A stretch of 64,000 nt of DNA from Microbulbifer yueqingensis. Lineage in GTDB: Bacteria > Pseudomonadota > Gammaproteobacteria > Pseudomonadales > Cellvibrionaceae. Where the stretch lies: NCBI RefSeq assembly GCF_900100355.1, contig NZ_FNFH01000002.1, positions 620,001 through 684,000 of the forward strand, read 5' to 3'. Position 1 is the stretch's first letter; the number at the start of each line of letters is the position of its first letter. A program made the translations under genes and the position numbers. Of the stretch, positions 42,806 through 52,681 are shown in pieces. Below the pieces are notes generated by a model. That model worked only from the letters and a program-made list of their open reading frames with translations, did not search any database and was not told the origin of the DNA.

Positions 42806-44212
42806 TTATACGGGGTCTTTCAGGCCCGCTTTCTCGCCAGACTCCATCCGCACAAAGTAATCGTGCGCGGCCCGGTTTACGTACTTCGCCAGCAAAAGAG
42901 TCGACGTCATGGTGGGAACCGCCATCACTGCGTACATGCCGATAATGATGCTGTTGACTGCATTCAGCGAAGCCACGGCACCAATCGCGATCAGCGAGAT
43001 GTAGATGGCGGTATACAACCACTGCAACCGGGGCCCGAACAGGAACACGAAACACTTCACGCCGTAATACCAGAAAGTGACGATAGTGCTGAAAGCCAGC
43101 GGCAGCACCATCAGCAGTAACAGCACCGGCCCCCAGTGGCCAAACACCTGCGAGAAGGCCTCTGCCGTGAGCGACACCCCCTCGATACCCTCGCCATGCT
43201 GCCAGACACCGGTGAGCAGGATCACCAGTGCGGTACAGGTGCAGACCACCAGGGTATCGACAATGGGGCCCACCATGGCCACCACGCCCTCGCGGATTGG
43301 CTCGGTGGTCTTGGCCGCGCCGTGGGCCAGGGATTCCGTGCCGATGCCAGCCTCGTTGGAGAAGGCCCCGCGACTGATGCCGGTGGCGATCACCGCCCCC
43401 AGCGCGCCGCCGGCCACCGCCCGCCCGGAGAAGGCATCGGTCACGATCAGCCACAGTGCCGCCGGGACTTCCTGCCAGAAATAACCGATCACGATAAAGG
43501 TCAGCGCCAGGTAAAACAGCACCATGCCCGGCACGACCATTACGGCAAACTTGCCGATGCGCTGGATACGCCCGGCAATTACCACCGCCGCAGCGATGGC
43601 GAGCACCACGCCGATGGCAAAATCGAACCAAAGCGAACCATCTTCGCCCACCACGCCCAGCGGCACGGCGAAGGATTCCCGCAGCAATTGCACCGTCTGG
43701 TTTGACTGGAACACCGGCAGCATGCCGCACAAGCCCGCCACCGCAAACAGCAGGGCCAGCGGCATCCAGCGCTTGCCCAGCCCCTCGCGGATCACATACA
43801 TGGGTCCGCCCTGCAGCTCACCGGCCGCGTCCCGGCCGCGGTACATCACCGCGAGGGTGGCGGTGTAAAACTTGGTGGCCACCCCCACCAGGGCGGTAAC
43901 CCACATCCAGAAGACGGCTCCCGGCCCGCCGGTGCTGATGGCAATGGCCACCCCGGCAATATTGCCCAGGCCCAGGGTCCCGGAAAGGGCAGTGGACAGG
44001 GCCTGGCGGTGCGGCACCTGGCCGGGATCATCGGGGTTGTCATACTTGCCACGCAGCAGGTCGATGCTATGGCCCAGGTGGCGGTATGGCCGGCCGCGAG
44101 AAACCACCAGCAGGTAAAGGCCGCCGCCCACGAGCAGGACCAGCAGGGGCGTCCCCCAGACAAAGGAAGCAAATGCGGCCAGCGCCGCATCGAGGGATTG
44201 CAGGAATTCCAT
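42806..44212 (-). CDS. Alanine/glycine:cation symporter family (AGCS) protein
   Basis: The 468-residue protein has about ten or eleven hydrophobic segments with the AGCS signatures GTLGLGNIAGVAIAISTGGPGAVFWMW, GGPMYVIREGLGKRW and SRGAFSNEAGIGTESLAHGAA. It imports alanine or glycine with Na+. The start is put at ATG 44212 (MEFLQSLDAALAAFASFVWG matches the family N-terminus); a GTG 35 codons earlier overlaps a terminator and is unlikely. It has no sugar role and appears to be a bystander in the maltodextrin locus. Confidence 0.9.
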   Translation of the reverse strand: MEFLQSLDAALAAFASFVWGTPLLVLLVGGGLYLLVVSRGRPYRHLGHSIDLLRGKYDNPDDPGQVPHRQALSTALSGTLGLGNIAGVAIAISTGGPGAVFWMWVTALVGVATKFYTATLAVMYRGRDAAGELQGGPMYVIREGLGKRWMPLALLFAVAGLCGMLPVFQSNQTVQLLRESFAVPLGVVGEDGSLWFDFAIGVVLAIAAAVVIAGRIQRIGKFAVMVVPGMVLFYLALTFIVIGYFWQEVPAALWLIVTDAFSGRAVAGGALGAVIATGISRGAFSNEAGIGTESLAHGAAKTTEPIREGVVAMVGPIVDTLVVCTCTALVILLTGVWQHGEGIEGVSLTAEAFSQVFGHWGPVLLLLMVLPLAFSTIVTFWYYGVKCFVFLFGPRLQWLYTAIYISLIAIGAVASLNAVNSIIIGMYAVMAVPTMTSTLLLAKYVNRAAHDYFVRMESGEKAGLKDPV

Positions 44213-44320
44213 GGAGGATTCGATCAGTGGTTGGTGTACCGGGGAGTCTATGAAGCGCGATGCCTGCTTGTCAAAACGGTCCGCAGTGAGGAGGGGGGCA
44301 TACTCACCCAGGGCCACAAT

Positions 44321-44342
44321 AAAAAGCCCCTCGGCGAGGGGC
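44321..44342 (-). terminator. Terminator after the MFS sugar transporter
   Basis: On the minus strand GCCCCTCG-C-CGAGGGGC followed by TTTTTATT, 8 bp after the MFS stop codon. Confidence 0.85.
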
Positions 44343-44349
44343 CCTCTTA

Positions 44350-45834
44350 TCAGGCAACAACCGGTTCCGGCTCCAGCTCATCCACCACAATCTCGGGCTC
44401 GCGTACGAAAAATACCGAAATCGCGCCGAAGATCATAAAAACACCGGCCAACACGATGATATAGATGGCCTGGTTACCAAATACGCCGTGCAATATCGGG
44501 CCCGCCACCAGGGCCGAGAGGATCTGCGGTGCGGCGATGGTGAAATTGAAGATCCCCATGTACACGCCGGTCTTGCTGGCCGGCAGGGAGTCGGACAGGA
44601 TCGAATAGGGCATGGCCAGGATCGCAGCCCAGGCGATACCGATGCCCGCCATTGGCAACAGCAGCCCGAGTGCACCGCTGGGCACCGTAACCTCTGTAAT
44701 CAGCAGGTTGACCCGGGTCAGCTCGCCGCCCTGGAACAGCAGGAAGCTGATATAACCCAGGCCGCCCAGCAGCAACGACAGCGCATAGGTGGGCTTGCGA
44801 CCCAGCGCGCGGGCTATGCGGGTCAGCGCTATCGAGAATATGGCAGCGAACAGCGAGTAGGCGGCGAAGATAATTCCCACCCAGTCGCCGGCGGCACCCT
44901 TGGCCGCGGCAATGTGTTCAGGTATCTGGCCCACAGTGGCCAGGTAGTCGTGGTCGAACCACCTGGCGTCCACACCCCAGACATGCTGGGTGATGGCCGG
45001 GGTGGTGTAGACCCACATGATGAACAGGGCAAACCAGGAAAAGAACTGCACCACCGCCAGCTGGCGCATGGTCTTCGGCATATTGAACAGCAGCGTCAGG
45101 AAACCGCCGAGCCGCTGAAACAGTGACTTGCGCTCGGCCAGCTCCCGCGCCAGCTGCTCCGCGTCGATACCCTTGTACGCGTTGTATTCTTCCGGGGCGT
45201 ACTCACGGGTGCGGAACACGGTCCACAGCACACTGCCGAGCAACACGGTTGCACCGATATAGAAGGCCCAGATCACTGACGGCGCCACCTGCCCCGCCTG
45301 CGCGGTGTTTTCCAGCCCGATCACGTTGGTCAGGATAAACGGCAGCATGGAGCCAAGCACCGCGCCGATATTGATCAGCAGCGACTGGACGGAGTAACCC
45401 AGGGTGCGCTGTTCGGACGGCACCATATCGGACACCAGTGCCCGGAATGGTTGCATGGTCACATTGAAGGCCGCATCCATCAGCGCCAGCATCACCCCGC
45501 CGAAGAGGATCGGCGCCACGAAGGCCACCACGATTCCTGCATTGGGCATAAACGCCATGCCCACAGCCGCGGCCATGGCACCGAACAGGATATACGGGTT
45601 GCGGCGGCCAAAGCGGCTCCAGGTGCGGTCGGAGGCAGAACCCACGATCGGCTGTACGATCAGGCCCATCAGGGGCGCAACAATCCAGAACAGCGACAGC
45701 GAATGGAGGTCGGCCCCAAGGTCGGACAGGATGCGGCTGGCATTGGCATTCTGCAGGGCAAAGCCGAACTGCACACCGAGGAACCCGAGGCTCACATTCC
45801 ACACCTGCCAGAAGGGTAACTTGGGCTGTTTCAT
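44350..45834 (-). CDS. MFS sugar (maltose/maltodextrin) transporter
   Basis: The 494-residue protein has twelve membrane segments. The N-terminus FWQVWNVSLGFLGVQFGFALQNANASRI, then VGSASDRTWSRFGRRNPYI, is typical of the MFS/SLC45-like maltose transporters found next to TonB receptors in marine and Xanthomonas-like bacteria. It would carry maltose or maltodextrin across the inner membrane by H+ symport. Three ATGs in a row precede it; the third (45834) is best spaced from GCAGAG. It is divergent from the exported GH13 gene and has a MalT-box repeat about 110 bp upstream. Confidence 0.85.
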   Translation of the reverse strand: MKQPKLPFWQVWNVSLGFLGVQFGFALQNANASRILSDLGADLHSLSLFWIVAPLMGLIVQPIVGSASDRTWSRFGRRNPYILFGAMAAAVGMAFMPNAGIVVAFVAPILFGGVMLALMDAAFNVTMQPFRALVSDMVPSEQRTLGYSVQSLLINIGAVLGSMLPFILTNVIGLENTAQAGQVAPSVIWAFYIGATVLLGSVLWTVFRTREYAPEEYNAYKGIDAEQLARELAERKSLFQRLGGFLTLLFNMPKTMRQLAVVQFFSWFALFIMWVYTTPAITQHVWGVDARWFDHDYLATVGQIPEHIAAAKGAAGDWVGIIFAAYSLFAAIFSIALTRIARALGRKPTYALSLLLGGLGYISFLLFQGGELTRVNLLITEVTVPSGALGLLLPMAGIGIAWAAILAMPYSILSDSLPASKTGVYMGIFNFTIAAPQILSALVAGPILHGVFGNQAIYIIVLAGVFMIFGAISVFFVREPEIVVDELEPEPVVA

Positions 45835-45940
45835 CATCATCTCTGCGAGTTTCTTTATCTTTATGGGGGCGGGCACGTCGGGGAGCGGCCCTCTCTATAT
45901 GGCTTACGGGATCATGGCACGGGGACGGTGGCCGGCCATC

Positions 45941-45957
45941 CTCCCCCTTCGGGGGAG
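45941..45957. promoter_or_regulatory. MalT-box-like inverted repeat, MFS side
   Basis: CTCCCCC-TTC-GGGGGAG: the minus strand reads GGGGAGGATG (9 of 10), the plus strand GGGGAGTAGA (8 of 10). It lies 107-123 bp upstream of the MFS start in the divergent promoter region. Confidence 0.5.
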
Positions 45958-46045
45958 TAGACTGGCGGATGATCGCCACGACGGACAGGCCCAGCGAGTT
46001 TGTGACCCGTAATCCCGGCTCGGTTTCGTCGGGGCTGCGACGGTG

Positions 46046-46068
46046 CCCTCCCCCTGTCGGGAGGGGGA
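46046..46068. promoter_or_regulatory. MalT-box-like inverted repeat, GH13 side
   Basis: CCCTCCC-CCTGTC-GGGAGGG, extended by GGA. The GGGGA cores are kept on both strands but full-box matches are weaker (6-7 of 10). It is about 70-93 bp upstream of the GH13 ATG. Confidence 0.4.
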
Positions 46069-46138
46069 TCTCCCGAAGCACCGCTTCCTGCAGAATACGT
46101 GGTGGAGATTTGTACGACCCCCCGGGAGGAATACGGTA

Positions 46139-47992
46139 ATGAAGCACTTACTCGCACTGGTGCTGTTGCTCGCTGCGGGCGGAGCAAGCGCAGCCCCCGC
46201 AACAACCCCGGATCGTATCGAGCCACCATTCTGGTGGCCGGGCATGAAAGAGCCGGACCTCCAGCTGATGCTGCACGGGGAGGCTATTGGCAACCTGCAG
46301 GCGGCCGTGGACTATCCGGGCGTGGAGGTAGTGGGTACCGAGTCCACCGCCAACCCCAACTACCTGTTTATCAACCTGCGCCTGGCCCCCGATGTGAAGC
46401 CGGGCACCTTCCCCATCCAGCTCCTCGAGAACGGCACCCGCCGCAGCGCCTTCGATTACCAGCTGCGCGCCCGTACCGCCCCGCCGCGCGGCCAGCGTGG
46501 TTTTGACAGCACGGATGCAATTTACCTGGTCACTCCGGATCGCTTCGCCAACGGCGATGCCGGCAATGACATCGCTCCCGGCATGCAGGAAGGCCCGGAC
46601 CGGGAGGCTCCAGGGGGCCGGCACGGCGGGGATATCGCCGGCATGCGCGCGGCCCTCGAGTACATCGCCAATATGGGGTTCACCGCTATCTGGCCCAATC
46701 CGCTGCTGGAAAACAACCAGCCTGCCTACTCCTATCACGGCTACTCCGCCACGGATCACTATCGCATCGACCCACGCTTCGGCAGCAACGAGGAGTATCG
46801 GGAATTTGTCGCCGCCGCTGGGGAGAAGGGGATCGGCGTGATCCAGGATGTAGTGCTGAACCATATCGGCGACGGCCACTGGTGGATGACCGACCTGCCC
46901 GACACGAGCTGGCTCAACGGTGCCGGAACGGGCAGGGGTGAGTACGCGATTACCAACCACAGCCGCTTCACCCCGGTGGACCCCCATGCCAGCGAGGCAG
47001 ACCAACGCCTGTTTACCGAAGGCTGGTTCGTTGACTCGATGCCCGACCTTAACCAGCGCCATCCGCTGTTGGCCAACTACCTGATACAGAACACACTGTG
47101 GTGGATCGAGTACGCCGGCATCAGCGGCATCCGCGCCGACACCTACGCCTACTCCGACCCGGGCTTCCTGGAGAAGTGGGCCGGGCGTATCCGGCGGGAA
47201 TACCCGGGCTTCAATATCGTGGGGGAGGAATGGACCCGCAACGCCGCCCTGGTGGCCCACTGGCAGCGCGGTGAACGTGAGCCGGCGACCGGCGGGCGCC
47301 TGCAAAGCATGATGGATTTTCCCCTGCACTACGCCTTGCGCGAGGGCCTGACCGAAAAGGAAAGCTGGAGCAGCGGACTGATCCGCCTCTACGAGGGGCT
47401 GGCCAACGACTTCCAGTACCCGAATCCCGAGCGGCTGGTGATCTTCGGCGGTAACCACGACACCAGCCGCCTTTTCAGCCAGTTAGGCGAAGATCTGGCC
47501 CTGTTCCGCATGGCGGTGGCCTACCTGGCCACCATGCGCGGCATCCCGCAGTTCTTCTACGGCGATGAGCTGCTGATGACGAGCCCCCGGCACCGCGCCG
47601 ACGGTATCGTGCGCAGCGACTTTCCGGGCGGCTGGAACGGAGACAAGGCCAACGGTTTTACCGGCGCCGGCCTGACTGACTCCCAGCGTAAGGCGCAGGC
47701 ATATGTCCGCGCACTTTTTCGCTGGCGCCGCACCCAGCCGGTCATCCACCGCGGCCAACTCACCCATTTCGCCCCGGTCGACGGACCTTATGTTTACTTC
47801 CGTCACGATAACGACAACGTTGTAATGGTGGCCATGAACAAGGGCGATAAACCTGCACCATTCAGGAAAGAGCGCTTCGCCGAGATAATTGGAGGGAAAA
47901 ACCGCGGGGTGGATGTGGTTAGTGGTCGCGGCTACCAGCTGAATCACCTGCAGATCCCGCCGCGCGAAGTGATGGTACTGGAAATACAATAA
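46139..47992 (+). CDS. Exported GH13 cyclomaltodextrinase/neopullulanase-like enzyme (SusA-like)
   Basis: The 617-residue protein has a signal peptide (residues 1-18, LLALVLLLAAGGASA). An N-terminal Ig-like cyclomaltodextrinase domain (about 20-115) precedes the GH13 barrel: region I GVIQDVVLNHIG, region II GIRADTYAYSD (nucleophile Asp), region III IVGEEW, region IV FGGNHDTSR. A C-terminal beta domain ends the protein. It degrades maltodextrin, cyclodextrin or pullulan in the periplasm. The start ATG has GGGAGGA 8 nt upstream. It heads an apparent operon with the GH31 and GH13 lipoprotein genes. Confidence 0.9.
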   Translation: MKHLLALVLLLAAGGASAAPATTPDRIEPPFWWPGMKEPDLQLMLHGEAIGNLQAAVDYPGVEVVGTESTANPNYLFINLRLAPDVKPGTFPIQLLENGTRRSAFDYQLRARTAPPRGQRGFDSTDAIYLVTPDRFANGDAGNDIAPGMQEGPDREAPGGRHGGDIAGMRAALEYIANMGFTAIWPNPLLENNQPAYSYHGYSATDHYRIDPRFGSNEEYREFVAAAGEKGIGVIQDVVLNHIGDGHWWMTDLPDTSWLNGAGTGRGEYAITNHSRFTPVDPHASEADQRLFTEGWFVDSMPDLNQRHPLLANYLIQNTLWWIEYAGISGIRADTYAYSDPGFLEKWAGRIRREYPGFNIVGEEWTRNAALVAHWQRGEREPATGGRLQSMMDFPLHYALREGLTEKESWSSGLIRLYEGLANDFQYPNPERLVIFGGNHDTSRLFSQLGEDLALFRMAVAYLATMRGIPQFFYGDELLMTSPRHRADGIVRSDFPGGWNGDKANGFTGAGLTDSQRKAQAYVRALFRWRRTQPVIHRGQLTHFAPVDGPYVYFRHDNDNVVMVAMNKGDKPAPFRKERFAEIIGGKNRGVDVVSGRGYQLNHLQIPPREVMVLEIQ

Positions 47993-48036
47993 TGACCGGC
48001 CCGACGCCGGCATAGCAGCCTCGAGCCAAGGCAGAA

Positions 48037-50475
48037 ATGATGATGAAGTTAAAAAAGACCCTGCAATTTTGTGCCCTCGCTGGCGCTATCGTGAGTAACA
48101 GCAGCGGCGCAACCGAGTCGCGCCATTACCTCGAGCACCGCCTCGAGGGGAATGCACTCACCATCGAGACTACTGATGGCGAAGTCACCCTGACCCCAAT
48201 CAATGATGACTCGGTCGCCGTGCACTACCGACGCGAGGGCGTGAAGCAACTGCCCTCGTTCGCCCTGGCTGGTACCAGACGCGCCCCCGTTGAGACCAGT
48301 ATCGAGGAGAGCGCAGGGCTGATCACCTACGACCTTGGTGACCTGCACGCGGTGATCCGCAAATCCCCGTTCGCCATCAGTTACCACCGCGACGGCGAGA
48401 CCATCCTCAGCGAGGAAACAGGGTTCTTCGCCACCGAGACCATGCGCGGCTTCCGCTTTGCGCTGGCAGAGGGGGAAAAACTTCTGGGAGGTGGAGAGCG
48501 GGTGCTGGGCATGGACCGGCGCGGCAGGCGCCTGCCGCTGTATAACCGCGCCCATTACGGCTACACCACCGAGTCAGAACAGATGTACTTCAGCCTGCCG
48601 GCGGTGATGTCCAGCAACAAGTACATTCTGGCCTTCGACAACTCCGCCACGGGAGCCCTGGACCTGGGCGCGAGCGACGAGGATGTACTGCAATTCGAGG
48701 CGGTGGGCGGCCGCACCGCCTATATCGTCGCCACCGGCGACAACTACCCTGAGCTGGTCGAAAACTACGTTGACGCCACCGGGCGGCAACCCCTGCCACC
48801 GCGCTGGGCCCTGGGCAATTTCGCCTCGCGCTTCGGATATCACACCGAGGAAGAAGTACGCGAGACTGTGGAAAAGTTCGCCGATGAAGGTTTTCCCCTG
48901 GACGCAGTGGTACTTGACCTCTTCTGGTTCGGTCCCGATATCAAGGGGCATATGGGTAACCTTGCCTGGGACCGGGGGGCTTTTCCGCAACCCGAAGAAA
49001 TGATGGCCGATTTCCGCGAGCGCGGAATCCAGACCATCCTGGTCACCGAGCCTTTTGTACTCACCAGTTCCGAGCGCTGGGACGAGGCGGTGGCCGCCGG
49101 CGCGCTGGCAAAAGACCTCGGCGGGAAGCCCATGCGTTTCGATTTCTACTTCGGCAACACCGGCCTGATCGACGTGTTTGATGAGCGCGGGCGCGACTGG
49201 TTCTGGAATATCTACGACGGCCTGCTGCAGCAGGGTGTCAGTGGCTGGTGGGGTGACCTGGGCGAGCCCGAGGTGCACCCGTCGGATACCGTTCACGCCA
49301 TTGGTATGGCCGACGAGGTACACAACGCCTATGGCCACCGCTGGGCCCAGACCCTGTTTGAGAGACAGTCCGCTGCATATCCGGAGCGCCGGCCCTTCAT
49401 CATGATGCGTGCCGGTTTCCCGGGCTCCCAGCGCTACGGCATGATTCCCTGGACGGGTGACGTGGCGCGCGAATGGGGCGGGCTAAAGCCACAGGTGGAA
49501 CTGGCACTGTCCATGGGCCTGCTGGGTTTCGGCTATACCCACTCTGACCTGGGCGGCTTCGCCGGCGGCGAGGAGTTCGATCGCGAACTCTATATCCGCT
49601 GGCTGCAATACGGCGTTTTCCAGCCGGTCTACCGGCCCCACGCGCAAGAACATATTGCCTCCGAGCCGGTCTTTCACGACCGCACCACCCGGGATATCAC
49701 CCGCGAGTACATCAAGCTGCGCTACCGGCTGCTGCCGTATAACTACACCCTGGCATTCGAGAACAGCCAGACGGGTATGCCGCTGATGCGACCGCTGTTC
49801 TTTGAGCCGGACAGCGACCCGGCGCTGATGGACTACAAGGATGCCTACCTGTGGGGCAACGACTTCCTGGTGGCGCCGGTCACCGGGGCGGGAATTGACG
49901 CGGTGGAATTACGTCTTCCCGGCGGCGTCTGGTTCAATTACTGGAACGATGACCAGCACAGCGGTGAAAAAGCCACGATCGATGTGAACCTGGAGACGAT
50001 CCCGGTACTGGTCCGTGCGGGTGCGTTTATCCCCACGGTGGATGACATGGCGACCACCCGGGACTACTCAAGTGAGAACCTGACCCTGGACTACTATGCC
50101 CACCCGGCTTCTATTGAATCCAGTGGCTATGTCTATGAAGACGACGGACTCACCGTCAATGCGTTCGCGCGCGACCGCTACACCAGGCTGCACTTCAAGG
50201 CCGGGCGTAGCGCCGGGGGTATCCGCTTTGACTTCCGCCGTGACGGCGGCGGTTACCCGGGGGAACCGCAACAGCGTAATATGCACCTGAATATCCACAA
50301 CTGGAGTCTGCAGCCATCGCAGGTCCGGGCAGCGGGTAAGGAAATTCCCGTGCTCGAAAGCAAGCGTGACTTCGAGCAGGCCAGCGAGGCTGCCTGGCTT
50401 GACCAACACGCGAACCAGTTACGGGTAAAATTCAAATGGGACCGGCAAGCTCTGTCTCTCGACGTCAGGCATTAA
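48037..50475 (+). CDS. GH31 enzyme, Agd31B-like oligosaccharide 4-alpha-glucosyltransferase or alpha-glucosidase
   Basis: The 812-residue protein has a signal-peptide-like N-terminus (FCALAGAIVSNSSGATE). The GH31 nucleophile is Asp407 in GWWGDLGEPE, and the acid/base is Asp475 in IPWTGDV after MMRAGFPGSQRYG. Length and both positions, a constant 5 residues from Asp412 and Asp480, fit my memory of Cellvibrio japonicus Agd31B, which transfers single glucosyl units between maltooligosaccharides. Simple alpha-glucosidase activity is the alternative. The gene starts with ATGATGATG and lies 44 bp after the GH13 gene. The N-terminal beta-sandwich is complete. Confidence 0.88.
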   Translation: MMMKLKKTLQFCALAGAIVSNSSGATESRHYLEHRLEGNALTIETTDGEVTLTPINDDSVAVHYRREGVKQLPSFALAGTRRAPVETSIEESAGLITYDLGDLHAVIRKSPFAISYHRDGETILSEETGFFATETMRGFRFALAEGEKLLGGGERVLGMDRRGRRLPLYNRAHYGYTTESEQMYFSLPAVMSSNKYILAFDNSATGALDLGASDEDVLQFEAVGGRTAYIVATGDNYPELVENYVDATGRQPLPPRWALGNFASRFGYHTEEEVRETVEKFADEGFPLDAVVLDLFWFGPDIKGHMGNLAWDRGAFPQPEEMMADFRERGIQTILVTEPFVLTSSERWDEAVAAGALAKDLGGKPMRFDFYFGNTGLIDVFDERGRDWFWNIYDGLLQQGVSGWWGDLGEPEVHPSDTVHAIGMADEVHNAYGHRWAQTLFERQSAAYPERRPFIMMRAGFPGSQRYGMIPWTGDVAREWGGLKPQVELALSMGLLGFGYTHSDLGGFAGGEEFDRELYIRWLQYGVFQPVYRPHAQEHIASEPVFHDRTTRDITREYIKLRYRLLPYNYTLAFENSQTGMPLMRPLFFEPDSDPALMDYKDAYLWGNDFLVAPVTGAGIDAVELRLPGGVWFNYWNDDQHSGEKATIDVNLETIPVLVRAGAFIPTVDDMATTRDYSSENLTLDYYAHPASIESSGYVYEDDGLTVNAFARDRYTRLHFKAGRSAGGIRFDFRRDGGGYPGEPQQRNMHLNIHNWSLQPSQVRAAGKEIPVLESKRDFEQASEAAWLDQHANQLRVKFKWDRQALSLDVRH

Positions 50476-50570
50476 GCACAGCATCGTTTGGCTCACGGCG
50501 CCGTCTGGCACCGGGGAAACAATGCGGCACTACGATAACTAAAACCGGAAAACTACCCTGAGCAGATTGC

Positions 50571-52445
50571 ATGAAACACCTGAATAAACTGATCGTAACC
50601 GCCCTGCTCGTCGCCGGCTGCACCAGCGAGAAACCGGATGCACCGGTAGAAGAGCCCGGAATAAAACCCAGCCACCCGCAGAAAGCGGTGATCTACCAGG
50701 CGCTGCCGCGGCTGTTCGGCAACACCACCGAAACCAACAGCCCCTGGGGCACCATCGAGGAAAATGGTGTGGGTAAGTTCAACGACTTCACCCCCAGGGC
50801 GCTGGGAAAAATCCGCGAACTGGGCGCCACCCACATCTGGTATACCGGTTCCCTGCACCACGCCCTGGTGCGCGATTACAGTGACTACGGCATCAGCATC
50901 GATGACCCCGACGTGATCAAGGGCCGCGCCGGTTCACCCTATGCCATCAAGGACTACTACAACGTGAACCCGGACCTGGCCGAAAACCCGGCACAACGTC
51001 TGCAGGAGTTCCGCCAGCTGATCGCGCGCAGCCACGACGCGGGGCTGAAGGTCATCATCGACATCGTGCCCAACCATGTCGCGCGGGCCTATGAGTCGAC
51101 GACCAAGCCCGCCGGGATCCGGGACTTCGGCGCCGACGACGATACTTCAGTCGCCTATGCCCGCGACAATAATTTCTATTACGTTGTCGGTGAGGACTTC
51201 AGGGTCCCGGAGTCCCATGATTACCAGCCCCTGAACGGCGAGCCACACCCACTTGCTGATGGAGAGTTTGAGGAAAGCCCGGCCAAATGGACCGGCAACG
51301 GCGCCCGCACCGCACAGCCGGACATCAACGACTGGTATGAAACCGTCAAGATCAACTTCGGTGTACGCCCGGACGGCAGCAAGGATTTCCCCGAGCTGCC
51401 CGATGACTATGCGAAAAAAGACTACCGGGCCCACGCCGAGTTCTGGGCGGACAAGGACGTGCCCGACTCCTGGGAGAAGTTCCGCCATATCACCCATTAC
51501 TGGCTGGACCTCGGTGTGGACGGTTTCCGCTATGACATGGCCGGCATGGTGCCGGTGGAGTTCTGGAGCTACCTGAATTCCTCCATCAAGATGAAAGCCC
51601 CTGACACCCTGCTGCTGGCCGAGATCTATACTCCCGAGCGCTACCGCGACTATATCCACCTGGGCAAGATGGATTATCTCTATGACAAGGTGGGCACCTA
51701 CGACGCTATCCGCGCGGTGATCGAAGATAAAGGCAGCACCGACCGCGTGGCAGAAGTCCAGGCGGAATTGCAGGATATTGCCCCCCATATGCTGCACTTT
51801 ATGGAAAACCACGACGAACAGCGCATCGCCAGCCCCGAATTCGCCGGCGATGACCGTATGGGTGTGCCGGCCATGGTGGTTTCCGCAACGGTCTCCGCCG
51901 CCCCTACCCTCCATTATTTCGGTCAGGAGTTCGGCGAGCCGGCACGCGAGGACGCCGGTTTCGGCAAAGCCAGCCGCACCACCATCTTCGACTACTGGTC
52001 GGTACCGAGCGTGCGACGCTGGGTGGACGGGGGCAGTTTCGATGGCGGCCGCCTGGCGGAATACGAAAAGGAGCTGCGTGACTTCTACCGCCGCCTGCTC
52101 AACTTCTCCACCGAGAGCGAGGCACTGCGCGGAGAGTTCATGGACCTGCACCCGCTGAACCGCACCGAGAAGAATGGCTATGGGGACAAGCACTACGCGT
52201 TTGCCCGCTGGGCCGGGGACGAGCGCCTGCTGGTGATGGCAAGCTTTGCCCGCAAACCTTCCAGTCCGGACCTCGGCATACCGGCCACCCTGATCCAGAA
52301 GTGGCAGCTGGCGGACGGTACCTACCCACTGGTGGACCAGCTGGATAAATCCCGCACCGCCAAGCTGGAGGTGCGGGACGGCGTGGGCCGGGTCAGGCTC
52401 GACCTCAAGCCGATGAGTGGTCACATATTCAGGGTGGGCGGCTGA
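50571..52445 (+). CDS. GH13 alpha-amylase, lipoprotein
   Basis: The 624-residue protein has lipobox LLVAGC (lipidated Cys at about 18), then a short linker and the GH13 barrel: VIIDIVPNHVAR (region I), GFRYDMAGM (region II), LLAEIYTPE (region III), FMENHDEQR (region IV). It is probably anchored in the outer membrane, facing outward or the periplasm, to cut starch into maltodextrins. It follows the GH31 gene by 95 bp on the same strand. The region downstream is GC-rich without a clear terminator. Confidence 0.88.
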   Translation: MKHLNKLIVTALLVAGCTSEKPDAPVEEPGIKPSHPQKAVIYQALPRLFGNTTETNSPWGTIEENGVGKFNDFTPRALGKIRELGATHIWYTGSLHHALVRDYSDYGISIDDPDVIKGRAGSPYAIKDYYNVNPDLAENPAQRLQEFRQLIARSHDAGLKVIIDIVPNHVARAYESTTKPAGIRDFGADDDTSVAYARDNNFYYVVGEDFRVPESHDYQPLNGEPHPLADGEFEESPAKWTGNGARTAQPDINDWYETVKINFGVRPDGSKDFPELPDDYAKKDYRAHAEFWADKDVPDSWEKFRHITHYWLDLGVDGFRYDMAGMVPVEFWSYLNSSIKMKAPDTLLLAEIYTPERYRDYIHLGKMDYLYDKVGTYDAIRAVIEDKGSTDRVAEVQAELQDIAPHMLHFMENHDEQRIASPEFAGDDRMGVPAMVVSATVSAAPTLHYFGQEFGEPAREDAGFGKASRTTIFDYWSVPSVRRWVDGGSFDGGRLAEYEKELRDFYRRLLNFSTESEALRGEFMDLHPLNRTEKNGYGDKHYAFARWAGDERLLVMASFARKPSSPDLGIPATLIQKWQLADGTYPLVDQLDKSRTAKLEVRDGVGRVRLDLKPMSGHIFRVGG

Positions 52446-52497
52446 GGCCTTCTCTGCTGCGGGCGGCCCGCTGCCGCCCGATTCAATTCCGCACGGG

Positions 52498-52511
52498 TTG
52501 ATTTATCTCAA
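52498..52511. promoter_or_regulatory. ANR/FNR-like box upstream of the stress protein gene
   Basis: TTGAT-TTAT-CTCAA matches the consensus TTGATNNNNATCAA at 9 of 10 positions, about 170 bp before the usp start. Usp genes are known ANR/FNR targets in pseudomonads. Confidence 0.45.
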
Positions 52512-52681
52512 GTCCCCCACATCTCCCTACTGCATCATTCGATTCCAAGTTGGTCATGCTTGACCCCACGGCCGGGCCCTGCGGGCCGCACGACCGGCGG
52601 TGGCGAGCCCCGGCCTGCCAGTGGCAGGCTTGATCCGGCCGCGACACAGCGCCCCTGAATAACAAAATCGAGGAGAGATAA

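Noticed and set aside
44289..44300. GAGGAGGGGGG stretch upstream of the AGCS symporter as another MalT box
   Set aside because: It lacks GGGGA in either direction and has no partner arm, so it does not match the MalT box.
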